Positions 1-11,032 of a DNA stretch of 64,000 bases are shown one piece after another. A model generated the notes under the pieces. The model did not search any database. It had not been told where the DNA came from and saw nothing but the letters and a program-made list of their open reading frames with translations. Position 1 is the stretch's first letter; every line of letters starts with the position of its first letter. The stretch lies in assembly GCA_003254905.1 (NCBI GenBank), contig QANU01076562.1, forward strand, positions 385,625 through 449,624, given 5' to 3'. Both the position numbers and the translations under genes were made by a program. This DNA comes from Nissolia schottii. Lineage: Eukaryota > Streptophyta > Magnoliopsida > Fabales > Fabaceae.

Positions 1-2158
1 AAATCAAACTCTTAACACTTGATTAAGAAATGAGAGAGTTCTTACCATCTCACCTTGGCCCCGTGGTGTTAATCACCGCTTTCCGCCAAAAATTGCATGG
101 CAATTTCTAAGTAAGAAAAAAAAATTATGCAATTAGTATATGCTTGTGCATTTGCGCTGTGTCAATGCTTTTTCTAGTAAGAGTTGAAAAAGTTTTCTCT
201 GTATCTCTCTATCTTCCATGTAACCTTTGGTAAATGCATGTATCTCTAGCTTTCCTGTGTGTCTGTAATTTAATCACTAGTATTTGTTTGGAGGCTTCAA
301 TTGAGCTTGAGTCTGAAAGTGAAAAAGAAAGTGAAGCATTGTTCACCAAAGAAAAAGAAATAACTAGCTAGCTACGAAAAGAAGCGCACGCATTGAAAGC
401 CTAAAAATAAAAGGAGGAAATACATTTTACCAATGTTGTGATTCGATGTGATTAATAGGAAATTGGAAACAGTGGACTACTCTTTATGATGGAGGCCGTA
501 AAATTCAAAGAATTATATACAAAAAAAGAGGGTAAACAAAAATAAAAAGGAAGTGATACCCTATATATGGAGAATGCATGCGCTGAATTAATATATGTCT
601 ATATCCTTTTTACCTTTCGGTAATGGAAAGCCCATTAATTAGGCTACTGAAAGCCATGCTGGGAATCCTGCGGTTAAAGTTCCATTGTGCTCTTTTAAGA
701 TCATTATTCATGAATATAAAATTAGATGCACTTTTCTTTGGTAATTTTGGATGCGCCCACTTTGCAAGATGCACTGACAAGCCACGGAACAAGATTTTAA
801 CACTACAACATAAAGCAGTGCTTGGTAATTCATATTTTTTGAGATTTACTCTTGGGAGATTGCGAGTGTGATTTTTTTTTTTAATATTTTATATTGTCGC
901 ATTTAATTATACAAGATCATATAATTTGCTGAGTTTCACATTCTCTAGGTGCTTGGCTTGATTGTCGCTGCCTATGTTAACATTCAATTTGATGGATAAT
1001 TTATAAGTATTTTTTAAACGTTTAAGGAATTCTAAAAATATATTATGATGTTGATAAAGTGATTAATACCAAATTAATCTAAACTTATTCGAATAAAATA
1101 AACATATTGTTTCAAGATATAACCAGTATAATCTCTATAATAACTTGAACAACTTTTCTCATAAGCTAGTTTCCGTTGTAGAATTAGACACTAAATACTA
1201 AATTCTTCGAGAATGATCAAAAATGATTTTCCCCCCTTTTTGACATGGATTAAAGATGTTTGACTACCATAATATCACTGTTTAATAAATCTAACTAATA
1301 AAATAATGATAGTATGACAAATTTTATATTAATGGTATATCAGATTTATACACACATATTTATCATCTTTGTGAGTGGTTTAAGTTATTTCATCCGACTC
1401 TATTATTATAAGAATAATTGTAGATATATCTTGTTCTTGAATTTATGCCCGTATCTTTATCCAACATTTGATATTACTATACAACAGATGCCCATAACAA
1501 TATTCTCCAATTTTAAGATGATCAAGTAGTATATAGTAATTATAATGGGACTGCTTTTTTAAACTCTTATGTATTTGTGACCCATCTAATTAGCTTAGCT
1601 GCTTTAATTTTCCTCTTTCTCTTAACCTCTTGCTTCTTCATTTTACTTTTGGTCTACACAAAATTTTAGTTTGAAAGGAAGGTTAGTCTCGCATGAGAGG
1701 CACGGCCTAGAACTTAGAGGACAAAACTCTAAGAATCATAGTCAAGTCATGATAAAGCATGAGCGAAAGACTGATGGATAATCTAATAGACTAATAATAC
1801 CTTTTGCATTTCATTTAAATTCACGTGAAAACAACATTGGACAAAACTTTTTTTTTGTTTGTTTCCATGATCTGTATACTTCGGTTGTGTCAATTAATTA
1901 TTGTTCATTCTTATCCTATAATTTTAAAGAACAATATAACTGGTGACCTTGCATTGTTGCATATAGACAGTTAGATTCAAAATCTTATACTTGAAGCCTT
2001 CCAAGAAGGGAATATAAGAGAGAATTTTGATGCCGTAGGCTCCAACTTAGCATTACTATTGTTCCAATCTTCTATTTCTTCTTCCTCTTTGAACTGTGAA
2101 CAAATTATCTTTTAGCTCTGCTTACCAAACTTGGTGTGAATACTAATTTGGGTTCCTA
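1..2158. other. Intergenic / upstream region of the MYB-CC gene
   Basis: AT-rich DNA with no reading frame that resembles a known protein. Short open frames exist (for example 623-871) but have no splice or homology support. The last few hundred bases should hold the promoter and 5' leader of the MYB-CC gene; a pyrimidine-rich stretch lies at about 2055-2110, but I cannot fix a transcription start. Confidence 0.5.
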
Positions 2159-4185
2159 ATGAATGAGAACAAGATTGATTGCCAAGGATTGATTCAACAA
2201 GGCCTTGGACTAAATGGGGATTTCATCAATTCTGAGTTTGGCAAACGTTCTCATGGTCAATATTTGGATGCTACCATAAGAGAGGTTTGGAATGTGGGAA
2301 TTTGCAATCAGCCACCACAACAACACATAGGCCCTGCCACAATCATGAGCCGATTTGAGTCGCCGGCTTCTGCCTTCTACGCAGCAGAACTATGCATGGG
2401 ATTTGCAGAATATGATTGCCAAGGTGGTAATAATAATAATAATCACTCTTTGAGCCCTCAGGTTTCTAATAAGATGAACAATGATTTGGAATTCCCTTTG
2501 TATCAAAGGGAAAACATTTTCTTATTGGACTCAGACAACCAGCATGAGATGTCAAACACTTTGCAAGCAATGGTGAAATCTCAAATATTGGATAGTAATC
2601 AATGCTGCAGATCTATGTCCCTTCAAAAATCCAGCAAAACCCCATGTGGGAATTTTCCACTGCCAACTGAGAAACAAAAGATCTTCAACGATGGCGCCGC
2701 AGGAAATCAAGATCATAGAGTGAGTGCTTTTGCAACTTTGTTTTGTGTCTTAAAAGAGATTCATTCAGTTGTCTTAATATTTTTGCATCTTTTCTTTTCT
2801 TTTGCAGGTTGCTTGTGGCTCTTACAATTTGCCTTTTGCACAGTTGAACTTCTCTTCTCACCATGATGACAAGTCTCAAGCACTTTCTTCATCAGCAAGT
2901 GTGTCAGCTACTTCTGGAAACCCTGCTTCCAATGGGGGAATAGTCTCGAGTAAGACGCGTATAAGATGGACTCAAAATCTTCACGAGAAGTTTGTGGCGT
3001 GTGTGAATCTCCTCGGCGGTGCTGATAGTAAGTAACATGTGCTAAATTTATCAACTGAAAACTAAAAACAGCTATTTAGCATCTCATAGGCCTTGTATCT
3101 GCTGATGGATGCAGAGGCAACGCCGAAAGCTATACTGAAGATGATGGACTCAGATGGATTGACCATCTTCCATGTCAAAAGTCATTTGCAGAAATACAGA
3201 ATTGCAAAATTCATGCCAGAGTCAACTCAAGGTAATTCGTGTTTTTAATTTTCTTAGGTTTAGTGTATTTCATAGCATCCCTTTGGTTGTGATTCATTAG
3301 TTATTGTTGAGACTTGAGACTTAAACAATAAACTAATGCAAGTTGTTTATCAATGTCTTCGAAGTATCTGGTTAAATAGGCTTCACTTTGTATAATCTTT
3401 GGTTTAACAAGTTGCAATGCAGAATAGAAGCATTTATATTCATCAATATGGTATTTTACATTCTAGTTATTCATAATATTCAATTGTCTTATTGTTCTTT
3501 CAGGGAAATCTGACAGAAGAATCCATTTAGAGAATGTGCAACAACCTCTTGATGTCAAAACGTAATGCTACTTCCTTTCCCTAAACAATTTTTCTTATGT
3601 TCCTATGGTTCATTTCACACTGAGATCAGGTGCTGCTACTCTATAATCTACTAACTGCTCCATATTTGCAGTGGATTTCAACTTAAAGAAGCACTTCGGC
3701 TGCAATTAGATGCTCAAAGGCATCTTCATGAACAGCTAGAGGTACTATGTTCTTCAAAATTGGACAAACCAAATTTCTAGAACAATCAACAATGTATCAC
3801 TTCTACAAGTAAAACATGATGATATTTAAAGGCTCTATGAGACATCTCTACCAATTTGCAACTCAACTCATACTCCTCCAAAACTTTCTTGCAATCTGTC
3901 CTGAGATAAAATATGAATCACTTTGAGGAGTTTTTGCTGAATGCTAAAGTTGATGATGAGTTAGGATAGTTAGATACTAATACAATATTCTTCCCCAAGT
4001 ATCTGATGTTCATTTAACTTGCTTCCACTGTCCAGATCCAGAGAAAGTTGCAGTTGCGAATCGAGGAACAAGGCAGGCAGCTGAAAAGAATGTTTGACCA
4101 ACAGCAGAAGACAACAATTAGCCTCTTGAATTGTCAGAACACAGCCAATGAAGATCCATCAATTAGTCTTGAAGGTGTTGATTGA
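2159..4185 (+). CDS. MYB-CC transcription factor (PHR1-LIKE, PHL5-like)
   Basis: Six exons join in frame: 2159-2719, 2808-3027, 3115-3231, 3504-3561, 3672-3741, 4036-4185, giving 391 residues. Residues about 235-297 form a single GARP-type MYB repeat ([13 protein letters not shown], then TPKAILKMM and the hallmark SHLQKYR). Exons 5-6 (from about residue 320) encode the coiled coil with the LHEQLE motif that defines the MYB-CC family. The acidic, Asn/Gln-rich N-terminal half includes a short Asn run from an AAT repeat near 2429. Members related to PHR1 bind P1BS-type sites (GNATATNC) as dimers and act in phosphate-starvation or other stress transcription; a role in phosphate signalling here is inferred, and PHL5-like assignment is by overall resemblance. 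The start ATG at 2159 opens the long first exon. Transcription polarity and splice sites are consistent throughout. The 3' third has a decayed relative 5 kb downstream. Confidence 0.9.
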
Positions 4186-5089
4186 GGTTTCAATTTCTGT
4201 AGGGTATTGAAATTACAGCTTTTCAAATTTGTTATGAGAGAAATTAAGGGCATAGTTTCTGATCTTGCAAATGCAAAAACTCAGTGAATTGGTACATAAC
4301 ACAGTGTCAGCGTGCTTCCATCCTATAGAATCCAGAAGCATACAACATACACCAGCATCATTGGAAAAAATGAAAATCACAAGTTGTATGTTGAGAGGTT
4401 TTCTATCAGTCTCAGCTAGTTGCTATTGATTAGCTAGTTCTTCATTTCCTATATCTTCAGCTCATGCAATCACTAAAAACTCTGCTTGTAGTAGAAATCA
4501 ACCAATTTAATATGTTCTGTTCAGTTAGACCAATAAATATGATGTAATAGGGTACATTGCACAAAAAACATGTGATTGCTTGTTCCTCCACCTATGTTAC
4601 ATAGATTTTAGTCTAAAACATGGTTACCGGGTTCTCTTATTTACCCTGCATACTACCGTATTCTTTCTAAAGGAGTATTTGTAATTTAATCACAAAAAAA
4701 TTGCTTCAAATTATTCTAGTTTTGCTTTCAAGTGCTTTATATGACTTGGTTTGATCATAGCTATTAGTTCCTGTGTTTCAGTTTGGCCTTCAAAATCTAT
4801 GAACCAGAAAAGGATGGCATGGTTTGAATGAGCCTAAAAAGGAATCTGAATTCCGGTATTGGCCTCCAATAAATCTAATGATTCCCTCTTTTGTTTATGG
4901 ATCAGGTTTCGATCATTGCCGACCCTCATTTCAAACAAAATTATCCACGTTGTAAGTTGAAAGAGTTATTATGTGAGATGGCCCATAAAGAGACATAAAA
5001 TCATTTAGTTGTCTCTACCCATCAACTTTAGCTTTTGGGAGATATGATTTTTGAGGGGTTTTGACATTTATATGGTTTTGGAGAGGGAG
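4186..5089. other. 3' flank of the MYB-CC gene
   Basis: Contains the probable 3' UTR and polyadenylation region of the MYB-CC gene (AATAAA-like signal near 4531, where AATAAATATG occurs). The rest is unremarkable AT-rich DNA. Confidence 0.4.
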
Positions 5090-5400
5090 AAATCCGAATA
5101 TATGGGCCAAAATGCAAAATTACAGGAGTATGGGGCGAATTTCTGAAATCTCCACGGCTCAGGGAGATTTCAGAAATTTCGCAGAAAAAAAAGGGGATAG
5201 CGCATGGGATTCCGCGTGAGGGACAGGGTTCTGAAATCTCCATGCTGTATGGTGATTTCAGGCTCTAAAATTGTCATATATTGTGGTGATTTCATACCCT
5301 AAAATTAAAATAAAAAAAATTAAATTTGGATTTTTCTGAAATCTCCACACTGTGTGGAGATTTCAAAAAATCCACCCATACTTCTGTAATTTTCTCCCAA
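5090..5400. repeat. Palindromic-box repeat cluster 1 (GAAATCTCC...GGAGATTTC)
   Basis: Three or more inverted boxes follow one another: CTGAAATCTCC followed about 10 bases later by GGAGATTTCAG near 5143-5175, a related pair near 5230-5262 (GGTGATTTCA in the second arm), and a near-perfect pair at about 5336-5366 (GAAATCTCCACACTGTGTGGAGATTTC). The cluster is flanked by copies of a 'tatggg...AAATTACAG' / 'CCATACTTCTGTAATTTTCTCCC'-like sequence. The same architecture recurs at 47570-47890 with a different box sequence, which suggests a dispersed element family rather than a local accident. Function unknown. Confidence 0.6.
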
Positions 5401-7760
5401 CAACCATATTATGGGATTAAAAAATTCTAACTGTCATATATATGTAAAAAATCCGATTTTTGACGCACTTTATAATCCCATGTATCAAAAACAAAAAATT
5501 TCCATCTTTCTTGGCAGGTAACAAGGTAGTCAATCATCCCTTCCAAGAAAACAAAAGAATTTATAGAAATGTTGGTCTTTTTCTTGGTCATTACATCCAA
5601 CATCCAATTATTGGTGTTATTAGAAATTCAAACTTAGTTATTGTAAAACGACAGTATACTTGATATATAATCATGATTATTTACATTATGAAAAATTTAT
5701 ACCTTAAGGATAATTAACACCTTCAGTTGTTACTTAATTAGCCTATACTTGAACGAAAATAAACAAATTCGGTTGTGTTGATTGACTGGCCGAGGCTTGA
5801 AAAACTGAATGTCCTTGGAAAAACTGAAGGACGTGCATGCCAAAGCGGTTACCGTAGAAAATTTAGCGAGTGAGCTTATCATCATTGTTATGGCTAACAA
5901 ATATGGGAGAGATGCTAAGTGATATGAAATTCAGAGCGTATATATATGTTGGTAAACAATTAAGAGCTCATTTGTCATTGATTACTCGATGAGTATCTAT
6001 ACAAGTGAAGTTCATTCCCATGCACAGCAGAGAATTGATGATAATCACACGTACAATTTAATAGATGCACAAACTTGTAAATGACATGCTAACCATGGTA
6101 TAAGGCTTGGCATAATGTTTGAATAAAATAATATAAAATATATCCCATAATCTAATCCATGTGGTATTGTATGAAATTTGTAGAAGCTCCTGAAACTCAG
6201 TAGAACAACATAGTAATCTGTGATCAAGTTGGCTAGTTTGCAATTTGTATAAAAAATGGATTAGAACTCTAAGTGTGGTCAAAGGAGGTTTTAAAATTGT
6301 TGAAAATTGACTTAAGCCTTATATTGACAAGTTGCCAAACAATCTCGAGACTTGTGTTAACGATTCATAATTTGTATTCTTTACTTGAACAACTTGTAAT
6401 TTTTGTGATCACAATTTAACATGCAACTTATAGATAAATATGTAATCAAAGATGCCAAAAATGCTTACACAATTGAACAAACCCTGTTTATTAATGATAA
6501 AATACAATGAACAAGTCGTAGTCACATTGATTAATCATTAAAAATTTAAAATGTAAGAATGGCAACGAGCTTAACCACTCATCAAGCAGAAGCTAAAAAA
6601 CTCGATGCTTAACCACTTGACAGAAGCAGAAAACGATGAAACGCAGAAAAAATGGCAAAAGCCTAACTACCAAGGATAGAAGCCAATCCCAGTCTCAACT
6701 ATCCAGGGCATGGGAAGCCTAAACTTGGAACAAACTGAACCAATTTTCAAACTGATGGCTATTGTCAAGCCTAAGATGTAGCACGTGTGGAGGCCAAGAA
6801 TCCTTAGTTCAAGTGTGGGTATGTTATGTTGTTGTCATGTTACAATGGCATGCATGAGTCATCAATATTCTTTAGGAAATTCTCTTATGTTGGCCGTATG
6901 ATATGAATGTGTCCATTCTTATTTATTTATTTTTGGATGAATCAATGTCCTTCATTAAAAAGGGGTTAACCCAAAAGGAGACAGTCACTAAAATCAATCT
7001 AATTGAGAGAAACCTAATAAAAAATCTTCCTTAAGAAAATTTAGAGGAACAAAAATCAAGTTAAAAAAAAAGTACTCCCTCCAAGATTAAGGCATCTAGA
7101 TTAAAAAAAAAAACAACACAAAATTAAAACAAATTACACCCAAAAATATGAATGTGTCCATGTATTCGAATAACATACATACCAGGAATTGGGTTTGGTG
7201 GTGTGATGTTTATCGGGAATCGTTGATCAACTATGCAAACTATCAAGTGATCCAACTGAAGAAGATGACGTTGTCTTTTGTCCTTTTTCCTTTTTTCTTT
7301 TTAATAAAAGGGTTGGAATATGACTATTGGTTTCTCTCTGAAGCTAGTTTAGCTATGGTATGGTTTCATGGGGTTCCTTAATGTATTTAGACCAAAAAGT
7401 AGTCTTTATACATTGAAAAATTCCCCTTTGTAGGTGGACAAAGATATGTCTGCATACATCAATAACTTTTCCACACTGTTCATCCCTCTTTTTTAAAATT
7501 CCCACTTACCCTTTTAAACAGTAAATATTTGAAGTATTGTGCGGGTACTGACTATTTATGACTTTTAATTGTTTCTTTATTTTATAAAAAGTATAATTAT
7601 TTATCAAAGTGATTCTAACATCAAAAACGGGAATTGAACTCACACTCTTCTAAAATATGAGTCATTTCCGTATACAACCACTTTCCGCAAAAACTATTTC
7701 CAGTAAAACGTAATATTACTTGTTTTAACCCTTCTCACAAATTGCTTTATAATATCACTA
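5401..7760. other. Intergenic, no gene recognised
   Basis: AT-rich DNA with only short random reading frames. Near 6930-7010 a stretch reading 'TCCTTCATTAAAAAGGGG...' looks like decayed retroelement 3' sequence, but I cannot assign it. No RNA gene seen. Confidence 0.4.
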
Positions 7761-7769
7761 ATATAATAT

Positions 7770-9587
7770 GTCTTGCAGAAATGTAGGACTACAATATTCA
7801 AGCACAAAGCTTTGCAGGGTAAATTACTTCTCACCTTTTTTCACGCCATGCTTATGGTCATCAGTACTGCACACGTGTATGTTTGTACGCATGCTTAATT
7901 AAGTTTTTAGCTCATGTAAAATTTTAAAGCTTGTTTTTAGTTTTGGTGTAAAATTTTTAATCTCTGTGTCTGGCTAGTGTTAACAGCGCTCACGTGGCCG
8001 TTAACAACTCAGCGTCATTAACTCCAGCCAAACACAAGACTAAAAACAAACTTTAAAATTTTACAGAGGTTAAAAATAAACTTTAAAATGTTATAGGGGC
8101 TAAAAACTAAATTTTATTTAAATAATTTTGTTGTGCCTATAAAAGGGTAAAACCAATATCAAACAATTTTTTTATTTTATATTTATTTTAAAATTATTTA
8201 AATAATTTTAATCACATATTTAATAATTTAAATAATTTAAATAATTTTAAATAATTTTGACATTTTTTTATTAATATGAACATGATTTAGTAGTTTAAAT
8301 TATTTAAAGTTTGTTAAAATAACAATAGAGTTATTTTTTTATTTGATATTAGTTAGTATAAATATTAAATATATATTTAGAATATGGTGGCAATATACAA
8401 AGAAGATTACATAAGTATTGAGGAGGAGTATGTTAATTTATTAGGATATATATTAGAATAATTTATGATATGTCAGTCTATAGAGTGTCCAAGTGGACTA
8501 CAAGTAGTGTAGCATATCCTAAATTATTCCAATATATATCCTAATAAATTAACATATATATTTAATATTTATACTAACTAATATCAAGTAAAAAAAAGTA
8601 TATATAATTATTTTAACAAATTTAAATAATTTAAACTACTAAATCATGTTCATATTAATAAAAAGAATCAAAATTATTTAAAGTTATTTAAATTATTAAA
8701 TATGTGATTAAAATTATTTAAAATAAATATAAAACCAAAAAATTGTTTGATGTTGGTTTTACCCTTTCATAGGCCCAAAAAAATTATTTAAATAAAATTT
8801 AATTTTTAACCCCTTTAAAATTTCAAAGTTTGTTTTTAGTCCTTATAAAATTTTAAAGTTACGGCGCTGACATGGCATGTCACGTCAGCGCTGTTAACGG
8901 CCACGTCAGCGTCGTTAATCCCAGCCAGACACAGGAACTAAAAACAAACTTTAAAATTTTACGGGGACTAGGACTAAAAACAAACTTTAAAATTTTACAG
9001 GAGTTAAAAACTTAATTAAGCCTTGTATGTATATACCTATAATTTCTTTTCCTATAATTAATAAGGGGTGAAATTGTAACACAGTAATTACGTCTTTGTC
9101 TTTCAGAAAGATCAGAGGAAGGGCACAAAACAAATGGGGTCACCAAGCTTCAAATCAAAATGTAACATCAATTGAACTATATATGCCAACCTAAACTTGT
9201 TCCATTAGTAACTGCAAGTGTTTTATTCTCACCAAAACTATACTCGGTTTCTTACTTCCTAGCAGCCATATGCAAATTGAGGAATCGCGTCAACTTCAAC
9301 TAGAGGTCCGGAGGAGTATTCACCAACAACTAGAGGTAATATAAATGCACATTTCTGACTGTTATAGAAATATCTATCTATTGTAAATCAATTAATGAAA
9401 CTCAACCAATTGTATAGTTTTATACTTAACCTTTATTTACTGTCATGTCATGTGCTTATTTTTTTTGTCTTGGGGGGCTAATTAGATGCAACGAGATTTG
9501 CAAAAGCAAATTGAACAGCAGAGGGAGCAGCTCAAAATAATGTTAGATCAACAAAAGGAAAGAACCAAACCGGAGAAAAATCCTTGA
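7770..9587 (+). pseudogene. Decayed MYB-CC gene copy (coiled-coil exons intact, MYB exons lost)
   Basis: Three segments match exons 4-6 of the complete MYB-CC gene in order, length and splice phase: 9107-9161 (55 nt, against 58), 9266-9335 (70 nt, identical length) and 9486-9587 (ending in TGA). They encode RSEEGHKTNGVTKLQIK, QLQLEVRRSIHQQLE and MQRDLQKQIEQQREQLKIML, clear relatives of the LHEQLE coiled coil, and then stop after KNP. No intact MYB repeat is found upstream. A stretch at about 7786-7817, GGACTACAATATT...TTTGCAG, aligns loosely with the codons for [12 protein letters not shown] with small deletions and may be the last of it. A 1.1-kb hairpin element lies between that remnant and the surviving exons. 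It is probably a dispersed or tandem duplicate that has died, although a transcript encoding only the coiled coil cannot be excluded. Confidence 0.6.
7895..9019. mobile_element. Fold-back (long inverted repeat) transposable element, about 1.1 kb
   Basis: The left half (7903 to about 8478) is the imperfect reverse complement of the right half (about 8508-9011), so the whole element folds into one hairpin with a loop of roughly 30 bases around 8480-8507. Each arm carries 'ctaaaaacaaactttaaaattttac'-type ends, a GC-richer block with GTTAACGGCCACGT, and a long AT-rich inner arm. The block TTAATTAA lies at both ends (7895-7902 and 9012-9019) and may be an 8-bp target duplication or, because it is itself palindromic, part of the terminal repeat. 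There is no coding capacity, so it is non-autonomous. It sits between exon remnants of the decayed MYB-CC copy. Confidence 0.75.
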
Positions 9588-11032
9588 CACACAACTTAAT
9601 ATGTGACTGTCCCAGAATGATGTATGGATCAGTTATTTTGATTTGCTACTCTTTTATATGGCATAGCTACGCTTGCTTTTATGCAACATTATTTTGCTGC
9701 CTTTGCACTTGCAATAGCTGGTTGAATAAATGTAAGAACGAAGATGATTCCTTGATCCATGGGAAAACAAAAACAAACTAAGAGCTTTGCCTTTATGTGA
9801 ATATTTTGTAAAAAAAAAATGTTATTTATACGCATTGATTACATATAGTCTACTGAGATCTTATTTAATAGTAGATGACTAATGAGTGATATAGTGTCCC
9901 ATCTAATGTGCCCAAATAACACAACTTTTAAATAATTGATTCCAATCCTTAAAGCCTTGTCTCCATAGTTTGTGATTGAAAGTAAATTTTGAAGCCAAAA
10001 GTGCAACGGTAAGGTTCACTTGCATGTTTATAAGAAGTATCACACTAAAATTAGCGTCCTTATTTATCCTAAATTTCTCAAATTTAAACCCTAACTCCTA
10101 AAATTAATACTCCAACTCACCTACTTAACCCCAAATTAACTAATTAAATTTCATATTACTTAATTAATTCAATTATACCCACTTAATAAAAAATAAAAAT
10201 AAAAATAAAAACAAAAACAAAATCATGCTAAAATGGTAAGGTTTGAGGTTTGGGTATGTAATGTAATGGTGGAATGATATGAATGAATAAAGGTTATGTT
10301 TTATTGATTTGTGTCTTTTTTTTTTTTTTAACTTCAATTGGAGAATAATGTAAAGTTATTGAGATGTTCATACTAAAAACAATGCACAAACCTTCTTAAG
10401 ATTTACACAAACATTTAAAGTTAAACATTATTGGAGAAAGGTGTTTTTGGAGGCAAGCATGTGGGCTAAACTACATTTCTTATACACAAATTTTTAGGAA
10501 AGCAACGTAATCACTTGCAAGAAAAATTGTATGTTGCACAAAATAGGAAAAGAATGCAGTATAGCGCCTGGAAAAGCAATTATGAATAGGCAAATGAAGA
10601 CAACAATAAGATGTGGGAAAACAAATTTTTATCCTAAAATTATGGCCGTTATCATGCATAAACTACATATTTTGCAAGCTATAGCATTCAAGTAATCTCA
10701 TTGGCAACAAATCTAAATACAATCAGATAATGAGAATCTCATTTTGTAGCCTATATGCATAACCGAAGCTTCACATGCACTTAACAATGTATCATGTCCA
10801 TTACAATGGTTTTTTGACGCCAAAGATACAATACAAGAAGGATTATGAGCACATCTACCAAAAACCAAAAAATTAGATTATAAGCATGGGCCTCACTTAG
10901 GCCTTGGAATTATTTCATCATGAGAAGGGCAGCCTGAAACCCAAAACAAAAATGCCCAATATGAAACCTAATAAAACATTGGAAGAAGAAGAAGAGGAGG
11001 AAGAGGAGGCAGAAGAGAACACGAGAGTTTGA
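9588..11032. other. Intergenic; 5' flank of the RRM-protein gene
   Basis: No coding signal. A poly-T tract lies at about 10317-10330. A GA-rich purine tract at 10983-11030 directly precedes the start codon of the next gene and is probably its 5' leader. Confidence 0.45.

Noticed and set aside
623-871. 82-codon plus-strand frame near the left end
   Set aside because: There is no similarity or splice support, and the opposite strand also has an open frame there, which is typical of chance.
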